Assembly (NCBI RefSeq): GCF_027596085.1
Contig: NC_072453.1
Span: 4,380,448-4,444,447, forward strand
Length of the DNA: 64,000 nucleotides
Direction of reading: 5' to 3'
DNA from: Anoplopoma fimbria
Taxonomy: Eukaryota; Chordata; Actinopteri; Perciformes; Anoplopomatidae
The notes beneath the pieces are model-generated. The model did not search any database, was not told the origin of the DNA, and saw only the letters and a list, made by a program, of their open reading frames with translations. Each line of letters opens with the position of its first letter. Positions within the stretch are counted from its first letter, which is position 1. The translations under genes and the position numbers were made by a program. Shown here piece after piece: positions 22,331 to 34,079 of this stretch.

Positions 22331-25300
22331 CTGTGGAAGGAAGGAAGAAAGATAAGATAAGATAATCCTTTATTAGTCCTGCAGCGGGGAAATTTGCAGG
22401 AAGAGAGCGGGGATGCAACAGCAAAGGTGTCATTGAATTCCCCCCAACACGTTAGTTTGTCTGTAAATCACTTTGGAAAATAGTGGTCAGCTTAAACACA
22501 ACATCTACATTCAGACATTACAGACTCAGTAATGTCAGTTGCACAGCAATATCTATCTACAGTCTTAAAGCTCAGCTAAGCCAATGTCTCCTGGCTGTAC
22601 AGTAGTTTCATGTATAGAGCACAGTCATTAGACTATTGCCACGAAATGAAAGAAGTATTTTTTTCAAAATGCCAAACCATTTCTTTAAGACTAGTCAGTG
22701 AAAATGATCTACAGCCAATCAGGTGAAAAAAAACATACCCTATCATGGTGCACAATAAGCAAACCATCCACGCAGTCTCGCCCACTCTGCTGCGGGTTTC
22801 TGTGAAGACGACCTCTTCACAGGATGGACACTTGGTGAGCGCTGGTGTTTGACCGAGAATGTCAACTTCCCCAAAAGAGACACAGAGAACACTGTTAGCG
22901 GTCTAATGGATACTCAAATGTAGACAACTGTATGACTGCTGGGTCACAATAAATTGTGAGGGGGTACATTTTTATGGCATACTTTACTATGAATTTTGAA
23001 TGACATTTTGTAATGTATAGTATAGTTAGACTTTTCGTTAGCTTACTGTACTATGACTATGACATTTTTTTATGGCACATTAGACTATGACTTGTATTAC
23101 AAATATATCATACATTTTTGTATGGCATTCTAAAATATAATATTTTCATACAATTTTTTGTAATACACTATACTATGACATTTTTTATGACTTACTATAC
23201 AATGAAATTAAGAGTTTAATGACATATTGCATACTATACTATGACATTTTAGTAGACTTAGTAGTATGTTAAAAAAAGTCATAGTATAGTATGCCGAAAA
23301 AAGTAATAAAATAGTCATAGATAAAAATAAAAATATTTTTAAAAGTCATCGTATAACGTGGATAAAAGTGTTAAAAAGTCACAATGCAGTATGGTGAAAA
23401 AAGACAAAGTATAGTACTTTAAAAAAAATAATAATAATATTATAGCATGTCAAATAAAGGCACAAAAGACTCATAGTATAAAATATACATTAAAAATTAC
23501 AAATAGTAAATAGTAAAGTATGTTGAGAAATGTTATAATATAGTACATTTTTTTTAAAATGTAAAAAAGAAAAAGTTTACCATGTTAAAAAAAGTCATAG
23601 TATAGTATCTTGAAAAAAGCCATAAAAAAGTCATAGCATAGCATGTCAAAAAAGTATATTAAAAGTCATATGTCAAAAAAGTTATAAAAAAGTTTTTAAA
23701 AGGCATAGTATAGAATGACGACAAAAGTAATATTATAGTATGTAAAAAATAGGAATTTTAAAGTATGTCGAAAAAAGTTATTAAAATGTCATAGTATAGT
23801 ATGTCGAAAAAAATAGTAGTACAATTTAAAAACATAATAGTTTACACATAGTTTCATTTAATAGTTAAAAGTTAGTACATGTTGAAACATAGTATAAATT
23901 AATCCTAGTATAATAAATCATAAAATTCCATGAAATATATGGAATTAAAAGTCATAGTATGGTATGTAAAAAAAGTTATAAAATATTCATAGTACAGTAT
24001 GATGAATAAAGTAATAAAAATCCATGTATTGTATTTGTACATTTCTTTTATTTTCATTTTTGAAAATATATTTAAAAAAGCCATAGTAAAGTACGTCATT
24101 GAAAATGTCATAACAAAGTCATAGTGAAGTATGGTATGAAAAAACTAAAACGTCATAGTATAATATGACATGACTTATGCCACAATAGTGCATTCCATAT
24201 TAAAACTCCTAGTATAGTATGCCATACAAAGTTTTTGTCAATGCCATAAAAAAAGGTATAGGCTGTACATAGTTTTTTTTTTTTAATTCCCCACCCCCAA
24301 CCCAAACTTTAGTAGCTGATTACAGCTCTGCATCACGTAACTGAGATCGTTTGATGTGTGTGCACGTGTGTAACTTACCTGGAATTTCTGAGCCTGTTTC
24401 TGTTACAGGCCTAGTTTTCACTCTGGGCGCCAATGTAAAGTCCTCCTGTGACAGCTGGGGGGGCGGTAGCATGTAGATCCCCCCATGAGGTATCTCAGTT
24501 TTATTATAGGTGGGATATGTGCCCTGTTGACCTGATTTAGAACATGAGCAGTAACATCATTGATGCATAAGGTAACATCTTAATAACAGGATGTTTAAAC
24601 AGGAAGCAGGGTGGCCATTGCCTAGCTATGTTTAGTTGCTTGATGCTATACTTTAAAGGTGTAATATTCAAGTATATTTTCCGGTGATGGAAAGTCAGAA
24701 TTTTAAACTCTTTTATTAAGCTTGAAAATAGTGAAAAAAAACATGCCTTCATTTGTGATGAGTTTGAAGCAATTTCCCTGTTTCTCCAACTCCTTCTTTT
24801 TAACCAGCATCTCCTCAAGCTCTATCTGGATGGCCTCCAGCTCACACATTTGGTCGCTGTCCTCACAGGTCACTGACAACACCACACAGTGAGAGGAAGT
24901 TAACAAAGCTGAACAGATCGAACGATCCATGTTCAACACAACATTTCAGAGGGAAACAAATAATAGCCAGTTTTTAGTTTGTCAGCTAACATTGTAGGTG
25001 CAAGTTTTCTGGCTAGTATTTTGGCTTGTATTTTTGGGGAAAAACAAAATGAATGAGTGAAAGATAAACATGTGAGCAAAATAAATCAATCCATTTATTT
25101 TATCAATTGAATGGTGGTAAAGAGGGGAAAATAAAACATTTTCATCTGAGCTAACTTTGGATATAGCTTGCTAGTGAAAATGAATAAAGAATACAATTAA
25201 CCAGTAAAAGATAAAATAAAAGTAGAATAAAATTAGTTGTTATCTGTTCACAAATGGAAAGGTGTTAAAGGAAAAGTACAAAGCTTTTTTTTATTTTACA

Positions 25301-25842
25301 CTTTAGATATCTTGTATTTGGAGCTTTTAGTTCTCAACCTGGAAATGTTTTTATTTGTTTGTTAAGGTTTTAGTTTTTTTACAAATACATTTTGAATTGA
25401 ATACAATTAACCTCCAACAACATGAATGAAAATAATATTGAAAAAAAAGTTTGAATTTCACATACAATCAAAAATAAGCAGCTTTCAATCCCCAAAAATT
25501 AACCGGATCCTTGAGAACCACTGAATACTTACACATTTCAGTGGATTGATTCATTGACGCCATTCCCTCGTTGGTCACATGATTTCCCTCTTTCTTCTTC
25601 CTGAAGAGCTGCATCTTCATCAGAAGGTAATGCCTGTTGTAAAGCTCCTTAATGCGGAACTCGATGTCGGCCAGCGGTTGGGGTCTGTTCCATGGCTTCG
25701 GTGTCCCGTGGTCGGATTCAGACTGTGTATCATGTTCAGAGTCATCCTGCAGCTCTTTTATTGGCTCTAAACTAGCGCCTGTGTTTATCTCCAAGCTCGG
25801 TTCTAGTCTTAAAGTCTGAAGAGCCACCTGGTCCTGGTACAT
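22222..25842 (-). CDS. LITAF-domain protein (LITAF/CDIP1-like), five exons
   Basis: LITAF-domain proteins are zinc-binding, monotopic endosome/lysosome membrane proteins that act in trafficking and, for CDIP1, p53-linked death signalling. Exons 25842-25533, 24872-24777, 24531-24379, 22865-22739 and 22330-22222 join in phase to 795 nt, or 264 residues. The C-terminus holds the split zinc knot: CPSC at 199-202 and HHQCPQC ending at 254, separated by a Cys-rich hydrophobic segment (AWMVCLLCTMIGCVAGCCF and onward) that forms the in-plane membrane anchor. A coiled coil (CELEAIQIELEEMLVKKKEL) and a Pro/Tyr segment (TYPTYNK, LPPPQ) precede it, as in fish relatives. The protein is longer than typical members (about 160-210) because of an acidic, Glu/Ser-rich N-terminal extension. 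The donor after exon 2 reads GA rather than GT. Whether it is the litaf or cdip1 orthologue is unresolved. It is tail-to-tail with mrtfb. Confidence 0.83.
22350..22402 (-). repeat. Short LINE 3'-end remnant
   Basis: GATAAGATAAGATAATCCTT TATTAGTCCTGCAGCGGGGA AATTTGCAGG reads on the minus strand as the typical end of fish non-LTR elements (CCCCGCTGCAGGACTAATAA then AGG and TTATC reiterations). Only about 50 bp remain. Confidence 0.55.
22739..22865 (-). CDS. LITAF-like exon 4, first half of the LITAF domain
   Basis: Acceptor TTTTGGGGAAG and donor GGGTATGT. Encodes DILGQTPALTKCPSCEEVVF and onward through TAWMVCLLCTMI: the first CxxC zinc ligands and the start of the membrane-inserting segment. 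Confidence 0.9.
22960..24250. repeat. AT-rich inverted tandem array in LITAF-like intron 3
   Basis: Dozens of diverged copies of a roughly 20-25-bp unit. Up to about 23260 the unit reads as ACTATACTATGACATTTTTT. After that it reads in reverse complement as AAAAAAGTCATAGTATAGTA TG. At the switch point a perfect 16-bp inverted repeat (23230-23245 with 23278-23293) brackets a 32-bp spacer. No coding potential. It separates exons 3 and 4. Confidence 0.85.
24379..24531 (-). CDS. LITAF-like exon 3, proline-rich segment
   Basis: Acceptor CTAAATCAG and donor GGTAAGT, phases 1 and 1. Encodes QQGTYPTYNKTEIPHGGIYM then LPPPQLSQEDF, similar to the Pro/Tyr-rich N-terminal half of LITAF-family proteins, where such motifs recruit NEDD4 ligases or ESCRT. 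Strict PPxY and PTAP cores are absent. Confidence 0.75.
24777..24872 (-). CDS. LITAF-like exon 2, coiled coil
   Basis: Acceptor GTTGTCAG before 24872. Encodes TCEDSDQMCELEAIQIELEE and then MLVKKKELEKQ. The phase-correct end at 24777 is followed by GAAATT, not GT. No GT nearby keeps frame with exon 3, so this boundary is the weakest in the model. Confidence 0.6.
25533..25842 (-). CDS. LITAF-like exon 1, acidic N-terminal extension
   Basis: ATG at 25842-25840 opens 103 codons to donor GTAAGT (phase 1). The sequence is Glu/Asp/Ser-rich, then a helical stretch ADIEFRIKELYNRHYLLMKM followed by RKKKEG that resembles the coiled coil of exon 2. I recognise no family in this extension, and upstream exons are not excluded. 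Confidence 0.65.
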
Positions 25843-27539
25843 CCTGTTTTAGATACCTGAATCAAGGTGTTTTCTGATGTAGTTTTAACCACGCTGAATC
25901 CTCAAACCATAAACTAACTGATCAAAACCACAGTCCGAATGCAGGCTCAAGTCCTTCTGTTGAATGTTTATGTTTCATGACAGAGCAAATACAGAGGTTG
26001 TTAAACATGCAAATGTTGACAGCGTGGAGCACAAGCAAGACAATGAACAGTAGGTGACATTAACGAGAGGACTGTGGTCATATTGTATTTAATGAGATGT
26101 GGACAGGATTGGACTCTTGTTTTGCTGTTGTGGGAAAGTACAGCATTTTAAAGCAGGGTTATTATTCCATATTAGTTTAATAAATTCCTCTCATCTTGTC
26201 TCATCTTTGGCACATTTTTATTTAGCAAGGTGTTTCTTTTCAACTGTGTTATTAAAATGACAACACAATGCAGCAGTGGAAGGTGAGTTTACCTAAATAA
26301 AAGGGGTCAAATTCCAGCTTAGTTAAACTCCAGTATTTTTTGTATTAATTGAAGACTTTGAGCTTAGGTTGAATAATTATAAGTCATGTCTGTATTCAAA
26401 CTACAATATAACCTATATTAGTGGCTACTAAATAAGCTAAAATACACTCAGAAGTTAAGTTCATGCCTTTTTCCACATGCCCTGATAGCGTTACTATTCA
26501 TTTAGCAACCAGTTTAAAGGACCTGCGAACATATCTGAAACCAAAACAAAACAGGGAAGTAGTGGGCTGTAACACCCAAACAAAAAGCTTAAAGATGCTA
26601 AAATTCTCTGTAAGGCTGAAGGGTACTGCAGAGTTGGATGATAAATCTATGTGAGTTAATTACTACGAGCCACCCCTTTCACATTATATGCAGTAATTTG
26701 ATCCATTGTTAGAATAAACATATTCATCAGTGCAGCTTGAAGACTGTTTAATAAATTCAGTGAAACAAAAAGACTAGGTACTATGAGTACTTTAACGTGA
26801 CTTTAAACCTAACAAAGGATATCCATAATGTGATGTAATGGGTTTTTTTTCCCGAGCCATCAGAAACCCTTGATAAGAATTTAAATGTCATGCTGTTAAG
26901 GTCAAAGGTCATAGCCAATCAATACATAAAGGCACATGTTGCAGTCAATTATAAGTCTAATAATAACATCACCCTTGTGGTGTTTGGTAGCACACAGCGT
27001 ACCGACTTGTTCAACTGTGAAACGTCAGTTGGCCCCGCATGACGGTAGCCAGCCACCATCAATAAAGCCTGGAGCCAGTTCATCCACAGAGCAGATGATG
27101 TCTGACCTATATTCCACGCACAGAATCCCTCCACACATTTCAGTCTCAGTGACAATAACAAACAGCAGACTATAATAACATCCATACAGATAAAGAGTGT
27201 CTTTTTTTTTTTTTTAGCCTTATCTGTAACCTCTTTTCAATTCACTTTTTATACCACTAAACAGTTTGATAAGGTGTTATGTAATATTGCTTGGTGTTTC
27301 TATGGCAACGTGGAGGTTATCTGGGCTAGTGCGCTTATTAGAGCTAACACAAACGTTACACAAAGAGGCAAACAAGAAATTTTCGTTTTATGTATTGGGG
27401 AGCAAAGTGTGTGTGTGAGTGTTGTTCCAGCATTTCACCACTAGATGTCAGTCTCTTACACTGAAGGAGAAGGTCAGGCCACTGGAGGATTATGTCCTTA
27501 GTTTACAGGGCTCACTTCACCAGTCCTGCAGTGGCAGAC

Positions 27540-27582
27540 CTCCATCCATCCATCCATCCATCCATCCATCCATCCATCCATC
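27540..27582. repeat. (ATCC)n microsatellite
   Basis: About ten CATC tetranucleotides in tandem. Confidence 0.97.
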
Positions 27583-28039
27583 GACCCATCTATCCTTTCA
27601 TTCATCCCTCAGTGCGTGAACCAACCTGAAATATTTAGGAGCTGTGCAAAAGCTCAACGGTTTTATTTATTTCTCTCTTTCCAGTTGTAAGACTCACTCA
27701 CCTCTACATTTCCAACCCACGCACTGCAATACGTCCAGACATAACACACACACAAAAACACATACCTAATTACTGAGCTGCTTATCTAACGGTGTGTGTA
27801 TGAGTGTGCATGTGTGTTTTAGATGCAGACAGATCAAATTTCAGCAAAGTATGTGTGAGCACCACCTCACACAGGGATGGATACACATAGTCATTGATCG
27901 TCAAAGAGCTTTATTATTAAGCAACCATAACTTCTCTGGCATCTTCAGACAAAAATTTTACTGTATTAGAGTAAATGTTTCACACTTAGAGTAGAGTTAC
28001 CGCAATGACCTGAAACAATTCAAAATAAGGGTTTAAAGT

Positions 28040-28250
28040 ACTATTTCTGGGGCCAGCCCAAGAGTTTGAATTAGTTTATCTGCTCAGCACTAAACAGCAG
28101 AAAACATTAGCAACTAGCTGGTGAACATAGTGTAGCATTTAGCAGCTAAAAAAGCGGATGTTTTTTTTTTCAAACGTTTGTGGAGACCAAAACAGAGCTA
28201 AAAAATGAGTTGAACATTAGACTTATTTTCTTAAGATGGCCAGAAACACA
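28040..28250. repeat. Dispersed fish repeat remnant
   Basis: The succession CTCAGCACTAAACAGCAG, AACTAGCTGGTGAACATAGT, GTAGCATTTAGCAGCTAAA and GTGGAGACCAAAACAGAGCT is one I recognise from a repeat common in percomorph genomes. The class is not assignable from this fragment. Confidence 0.45.
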
Positions 28251-29182
28251 ACAAAAAAAAGCTATTGTCGCAGCTGTTGGTAAATGAGCAGGATGCTTAC
28301 ATGTTGGACGCATCAATTTTATGAGGTATATATGCCAGCTTGTGCCGCCCCCGAGTATCCAAATTATTGCAGGTTTAAGTTGCATCACTTTTAAATGCTA
28401 AAAATGTCATTTTCTTTTTAAATGTATTAATAACTTTCAACATATCCTTAGGCCAAGGTTTATACACAAGTTGTACTGTGTTTCAACATGTGTTGCGACA
28501 GCAAGCTAAAAGCGAGCTGCGATATGAGTCATGCTGCATTAAATTTACCTCGGAAATCAGAATTAGGAGCTGGGAATGACATCACACAAAAGGTGATATC
28601 TATTGATGATATGTGTCAATGTTGTTTTAACAGCTTATTGTGCTGCTCCCAAGGGGCCACCATTATAAAGGAAATGCTGCATTTTTGACAAATGAACAGT
28701 CAGAACAGTCAAGCTAACTGGCGGGCGTTAGCTTATGAGCAAGCATTTAAATGTTTTCAAGCAGCAGCAGTAGTGTTGAGCCTGTAAACAGAAACATACA
28801 GTATAGTTCAAAATGAGTAGGGTCCTAATACTGTTAATTAGACAACACTGATGTTATAAACACTTCACAGAGTGTTGGAACAACCCTCAATAATTCCCAG
28901 CCATCACAGTGGGCTGTTACATAACTGTTACACAGAGGTTGTCTATCAAACTATTTAATCTTTCACCATAACAATACTTCAATACCTGAGTGCAGTGTTA
29001 CAGGTCAGTATGTGTTAACTGGCTGTACTGTTACTGTATAGTAGATAACACAGATGGTTTCAACACACTCTGCTGTCCAGTGTGTCCATTAGGCAACATG
29101 TTGTACTGGGTCGCTCCCTCCCAGAGGACATCTTGCTGATGATGACATACAGTTACTGAGAGGATTGCGTCATGCCAGGATT

Positions 29183-29185
29183 AGT

Positions 29186-29236
<51 letters not shown>
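29183..29236. repeat. (TG)n microsatellite
   Basis: About 27 TG dinucleotides. Confidence 0.97.
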
Positions 29237-29825
29237 GATGTTGTATTCCTATACTTATGAGGACCAAACTAGAACGTGTGTGTCAGGGATGTCTTTCAAA
29301 TTATAATTTCAAACACATTATCTTCAATTAATATGTATTTAAAAAATGTTACTCTCTGTAAATTAACAAATCTATCTACACAAGGACACATTTGTTTTTG
29401 TTTTTAACTTTTTACTTCATCATTGCAGTAGCACATTCATTTAGGATTATGACTTGTGTTTAGGCTCAAGATTAGCATCAGGTTTGTATAAGGATGCCTG
29501 CGATGAATGTCATCGCACTCAGGATTGTGGTATGACAGTGTCTGTGGATGTTCCTGTTCTCTTGTCTGAACAAAACCTTTGTTGGAACCACTTCCTGTGC
29601 AGCAGCTTGCAGCTGGACGATCATAGTGACTAATAGGAGGAGAATTTGCCACACACAAACACACTCTCACACTCAAAGCAGTTGGTTTCGCTCGTGTTCT
29701 CGAACATGTTGGCTGAACGTGAGTGGCAGCAATGATGTCATCAAACTGGGACAGTTTGTTGTTTGTTTGTTTCTGCTAGGCAGGGCTGACAGGCGAGATC
29801 ACTGCACCATTCAGGCTGATCAGAG

Positions 29826-29970
29826 GGAAGGAGAGAGAGGAGGAGATGTGTGTTTGTGTAAGGGGACAAGTAGGTGAGAGAGGAGAGAAACATAAAGAAA
29901 AGAGAGGGAGAGATGAAAAAAGGAGGAGGGAGAAGAGGGGAGAAAAGAGGACAAGAGAGCGTGTTCGGCA
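29826..29970. repeat. Polypurine tract
   Basis: About 145 bp that is nearly all A and G on the plus strand, built of GAGAGGAG, AAAGAAAAGAGAGGGAGAGA and AGGAGGGAGAAGAGGGGAG blocks. Confidence 0.85.
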
Positions 29971-30589
29971 CGATGCCAGCATGCAGGTCTAATCTGAAAA
30001 AGGATGTCTGCAGCCGCAGCGACAGGCAAGAGAGGATGGATCCTATTCTGCATCAGAGACACTACATCACTTTCTCCATAGACGCCTGTCTGCACACGAC
30101 TTATGTTCACACACATATCGCTGCTGTAAATCATCTGTTGCAACCAGAAGGTTATGTAATGGAGCTTCCCGAAACATCTCTGTGCAGCATCATTCAGATG
30201 AAATAATTCAGAGATTAAAACCGCACGGCACCTCATTGTTGTGCCTCGAACGCAGTACAAAAAAGATAAATCACGGTGACAAATCACAACGAGTTTCCTG
30301 GTGTGTTAGCACAGCTTGCCTCCCTGCAGGAAGCAGACTCATTTGTCTAAGGTGAATTGACTTGTCAATAGATCTGCACTCACTTCTGCTTGCATAATCA
30401 CCTGTTAAGACACACTGATAAACATTTAGCATTTTAACATGTGTTCTGAGATGTATGAGATGAATACAAGACTATTACTCCAAAGAATCTTCCATTTGGT
30501 TACAAAGTGCTTTGTGGCATGAAACTGTTCGGGTTCTGTTCTTCCAGTAAAAATATCAGTCTTAAGGGATAAGGCTGGGACCATTTGAT

Positions 30590-31250
30590 ATCTTTAGCCA
30601 TGCTAGCACACTGCTATAGGGCTGCAATAGGCAGGTCTCATTGGAATATTTCAACATCTAGTAGATTTATTGGCACAGCATTTTGTATAGACATTTATAG
30701 TTCCCATATGATGAATTCTAATGACTTTGGCAACTTTTGTGCTGTTTAGTGACGTGTCTCAACAACTATAGGATTGATTGCCATGAAGTTTGGTACAAAC
30801 ATCCATGTCCATCTCAGGATGAATTGTGAAATTGTTGGTGATCACTTCATCTCGCGCCAAAATCAGTACAAAATTGTCCAATGCTTCACTTACCACATAC
30901 TTTGTGTTTAATGCTTATCAGCAAATGTTAGCATGAAGGCACATCAAACTAAGATTAAGACCATGGTAAACATCATACATGCTAAACATCAGTATGTTAG
31001 CTAGGTCATGGTGATCATCATGTTAGCTTAAAGCTCAAATGCAAAGTACAGCCTTGCAGAGCTGCTAGCATAACTGTAGACTTTTAGTCTTGTTCATACT
31101 GCTCAACAAATCCCATTAAAAAATCAAAACCATACCAACAATAAGTCTATTTCTCAATACTTTCCAACTTCCCTACCCTGTCTGTGACATTCGGCCCCAA
31201 AACAATATGTGCTTACTGATGTAAGTCTTTAAAATGAGTCACAAACACCT
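30590..31250. repeat. Long dispersed fish repeat (diverged copy)
   Basis: The order of landmarks is CAACTATAGGATTGATTGCC ATGAAGTTTGGTACAAACAT, CAGGATGAATTGTGAA, TTAGCAAATGTTAGCATG-like, CATGCTAAACATCAGTATGT TAGC, CAGAGCTGCTAGCATAACTG TAGACTTTTAGTCTTG, and CTTTCCAACTTCCCTACCCT GTCTG. I recognise this from a very abundant percomorph interspersed repeat. Element class uncertain. No open reading frame. Confidence 0.6.
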
Positions 31251-31649
31251 AGGTTCTTCTCTTCTTTTCTTTTTTACTTTCAAAGGAAATTTGGGAAAAT
31301 GTGATTCACAATAAATTAAAAAGGTTTTTCATGTATCGGAATGGTGCACCCATAATTATTCTTTTGGATTTTGAAAATGGGCATAAACATCAAACAGCGT
31401 CCTTGAATTGTTGGAACATGCTCACACAGCATATATATGACGGCACACACAATGTGGAATAATGATTTGTCCATTATGGTAGATATGTATGCAGGGAAAT
31501 TCAGTAATGTATGCTCAGTCTCTTTCTACTGCCGCTAATTTATGCATTGTTATTCACATATTTATATGTTTAAGTGTTGGAGTTGTTAGCTCTATGTTTG
31601 CATACACCCCTTAGGCTGTCTTCTTCTTTGCATCCTATTTTTCCTTGAT

Positions 31650-31728
31650 GTATGCTGTCAGCGCTTGCTTGCTGCAATGGCCTGATTCCCCGCAGGGATC
31701 ATTAATGTTTCATCTAATCTAATCGAAC
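31650..31728 (+). repeat. Short LINE 3'-end remnant
   Basis: GATTCCCCGCAGGGATCATT AATGTTTCATCTAATCTAAT C resembles the conserved end of fish non-LTR retrotransposons (CCCC, GGGATCAATAAAG, ATCTA reiterations). Confidence 0.5.
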
Positions 31729-32540
31729 CCCCGCTGTCACCACAGAGCCGGCTCACAGTCAAGACACCAGTACAGAGCTGCAGAGCCGGATTGTAACAGA
31801 AAATCATGTTTGAAGTAAAGCAGACAGCGATAAGCTCATACTGAGTCATCAAAATAAGTATGAATTGTGAGGGAGGAGCATGGTAATATGCCATTGTGTC
31901 CATTTACCAAGCAGTAGAACATCTCATGGTTAACTTTAAGGCTTTTCTGTGCATAGATGCTGAATGGAAACGATCTGAAACACAAAGGGTTAAGAGGCAA
32001 ATTCACTGTTCCTGTGCCTGTGATGTCCCGCAGTGTAACAACCTGCTAATTCACCTGTAAACGTGTTTTATGGCCCGATTATCCTCTGTGTCTCTTTTCT
32101 CCACATTCCAGGCTCTCTCTGAGAGAGCGAAAGGGTGAGAGACAGACAGAAAGTGAGAACGAGAAAGATCATGTGCAGAAGGAGGAAGGGGATGATGTTG
32201 AGAAGAAAGAGTTAGGGAAGTGAAAAAGAAAGAAAGCTTTGATGCATGAAGTTTTTATAAGGCCAGTCTGACCTTTTCAGGCAGTCCACACACTAACATG
32301 TGATGTTATATTGACATGCACATGGTGTCTGCAAACACAGACAGACCTTGCAGAATGTTACTTATATGACTTTCGTCCCAACCGCACCACATGAGATGGG
32401 AAACAGAAACAGCACACGTCTGCCTCTGTCAGTTCCCCCGGTGGTCAATGGTCTCTCTATATGGTCACAGATGCAAGTATGCACAAACACATAACTTCCC
32501 CTGCTTCCAGTGCAAGTGTAATGCATTGTTTTGGTTTCGG

Positions 32541-32541
32541 T

Positions 32542-32586
<45 letters not shown>
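32541..32586. repeat. (TG)n microsatellite
   Basis: About 22 TG dinucleotides ending in GCGCGCC. Confidence 0.97.
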
Positions 32587-32589
<3 letters not shown>

Positions 32590-32746
32590 CTGAGTATGGC
32601 TGCTAAGTCCGGTGCTAATGCGTCCAGCCAGGCAGCACTGATACAACAGTGAGCGTAGAGATAAAGCCGGCTTTGTGCCCAACTCAGGATCTTGGCCACA
32701 GTGTGGCTGAAATGGCATACAGCCATTGTAACAGGTTCAATGCGGT

Positions 32747-32900
<154 letters not shown>

Positions 32901-33282
32901 GCTGGTGACACCAGCACTGGCTAAAGCCACAGATACGAAAGGTGCAATTGCAACACTGTTTTAAACCAGTGACTCATTGCCATATTATTTTGAGGCATTG
33001 ATATAATTACTGTAAGCAAATAAGACCATTGATCCAAACTGACTGGCAGCCTCTAATGGCTTCTCTTACACTGTGTGCCACTGGAGCAGATATCATGTAG
33101 TCCATTACAGGAAATGTGAATGACTACATGATAAAAGAAAATACAAAGACATGATCAAATAAAAATACATAGACTGCTGTTCCATGATGCTTAAAGCTGC
33201 ACTGTTTTTTGGCCAATTGAGGGAAGGTTGAGGAACAAGTTGTAAACACAGCATTAACATCTTATCCCCATCTGAAGTTGAT

Positions 33283-34075
33283 ACGGCAACACCTCATCAG
33301 CATGTTGTTTGTTGATTTCAGCTCAGTATTCAACACAATCTCCCCCAAGAAACGGATTGGTAAACTCAAGCACCCTGGTCTTGAGTACCTCACTCTGCAA
33401 CTGGTTATTACTTCCTCATATTTAGACCCCAGGCAGTTCGGATTGGCAGCCACACCTCCTCCACTCTTGTGGTGAACACTGGAGCCCCACAGGGCTGTGT
33501 GGTCAGCCCCCTCATCTTCATGCTGTACACCCAAGACTGCAACCCCGATTGGAAGTTTGTGGACGACACTACCATTATCAGCCGGATTACAAACAATGAT
33601 GAGAGGAAATCAGAGAACAACCTACTGCTCAACTACAGCAAAACCAAAGAGCTGATTGATGGTTTGAAAAAAAAGGAGGCAAAGACACACACCCCTGTCT
33701 TAATTAATGGAGCTGAGGTGGAGCAAGTGAGCAGTTTTATGTTCCTTGGAATTAACATCACTGAACGGCTATATTTCTTAAGGAAACTTAAGGCAAAATT
33801 CCTGTAGCAATGTCTTGTCAACTTTTAGGAAGGAGCAATAGAATGCATCATGCCTTGAAACATTACAAACTGGTATGCTTTATGCATGGCCAAGGATACG
33901 AAGGCTTTGCTGTGGGTTATTAAAACCGCCCATAACATCTTCCTAGCATCTGTGATATTGGTGAGGTGAGGTGCCTGCGCAGAGTTGAAAGGATATTAAA
34001 AGACAAAATGTGACTAGACCTACATTTCATTGTGCAACCCTGCGTTGTACAATGACAATAAATTTGCAAGCCACT
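33283..34075 (+). pseudogene. CR1/L2-group non-LTR retrotransposon relic (reverse transcriptase C-terminal part and 3' end)
   Basis: A decayed LINE copy. One frame (from 33299) gives MLFVDFSSVFNTISPKKRIG, reverse-transcriptase fragment A. After a frame change the next (from 33469) gives VNTGAPQGCVVSPLIFMLYT, then KFVDDTTI (the catalytic block, normally FADD in this group), then LNYSKTKELI and INGAEVEQVSSFMFLGINI. Blocks between these are shorter than in intact relatives, so there are internal deletions as well as frameshifts. Downstream sequence still resembles the thumb region, and the relic ends in TTGTACAATGACAATAAA, a known fish LINE terminus. The domain order fits Rex1/Babar or L2 elements. 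I cannot separate these by eye. Confidence 0.8.
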
Positions 34076-34079
34076 GCCT

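Noticed and set aside
26949..27185. 78-codon minus-strand frame with a signal-peptide-like start
   Set aside because: The remainder has no recognisable domain, no clear splice partners and low-complexity neighbours, so it is insufficient for a gene call.
33469..33807. 112-codon frame that could be taken for a host gene
   Set aside because: It contains reverse-transcriptase blocks and belongs to the LINE relic, with the preceding block in another frame.
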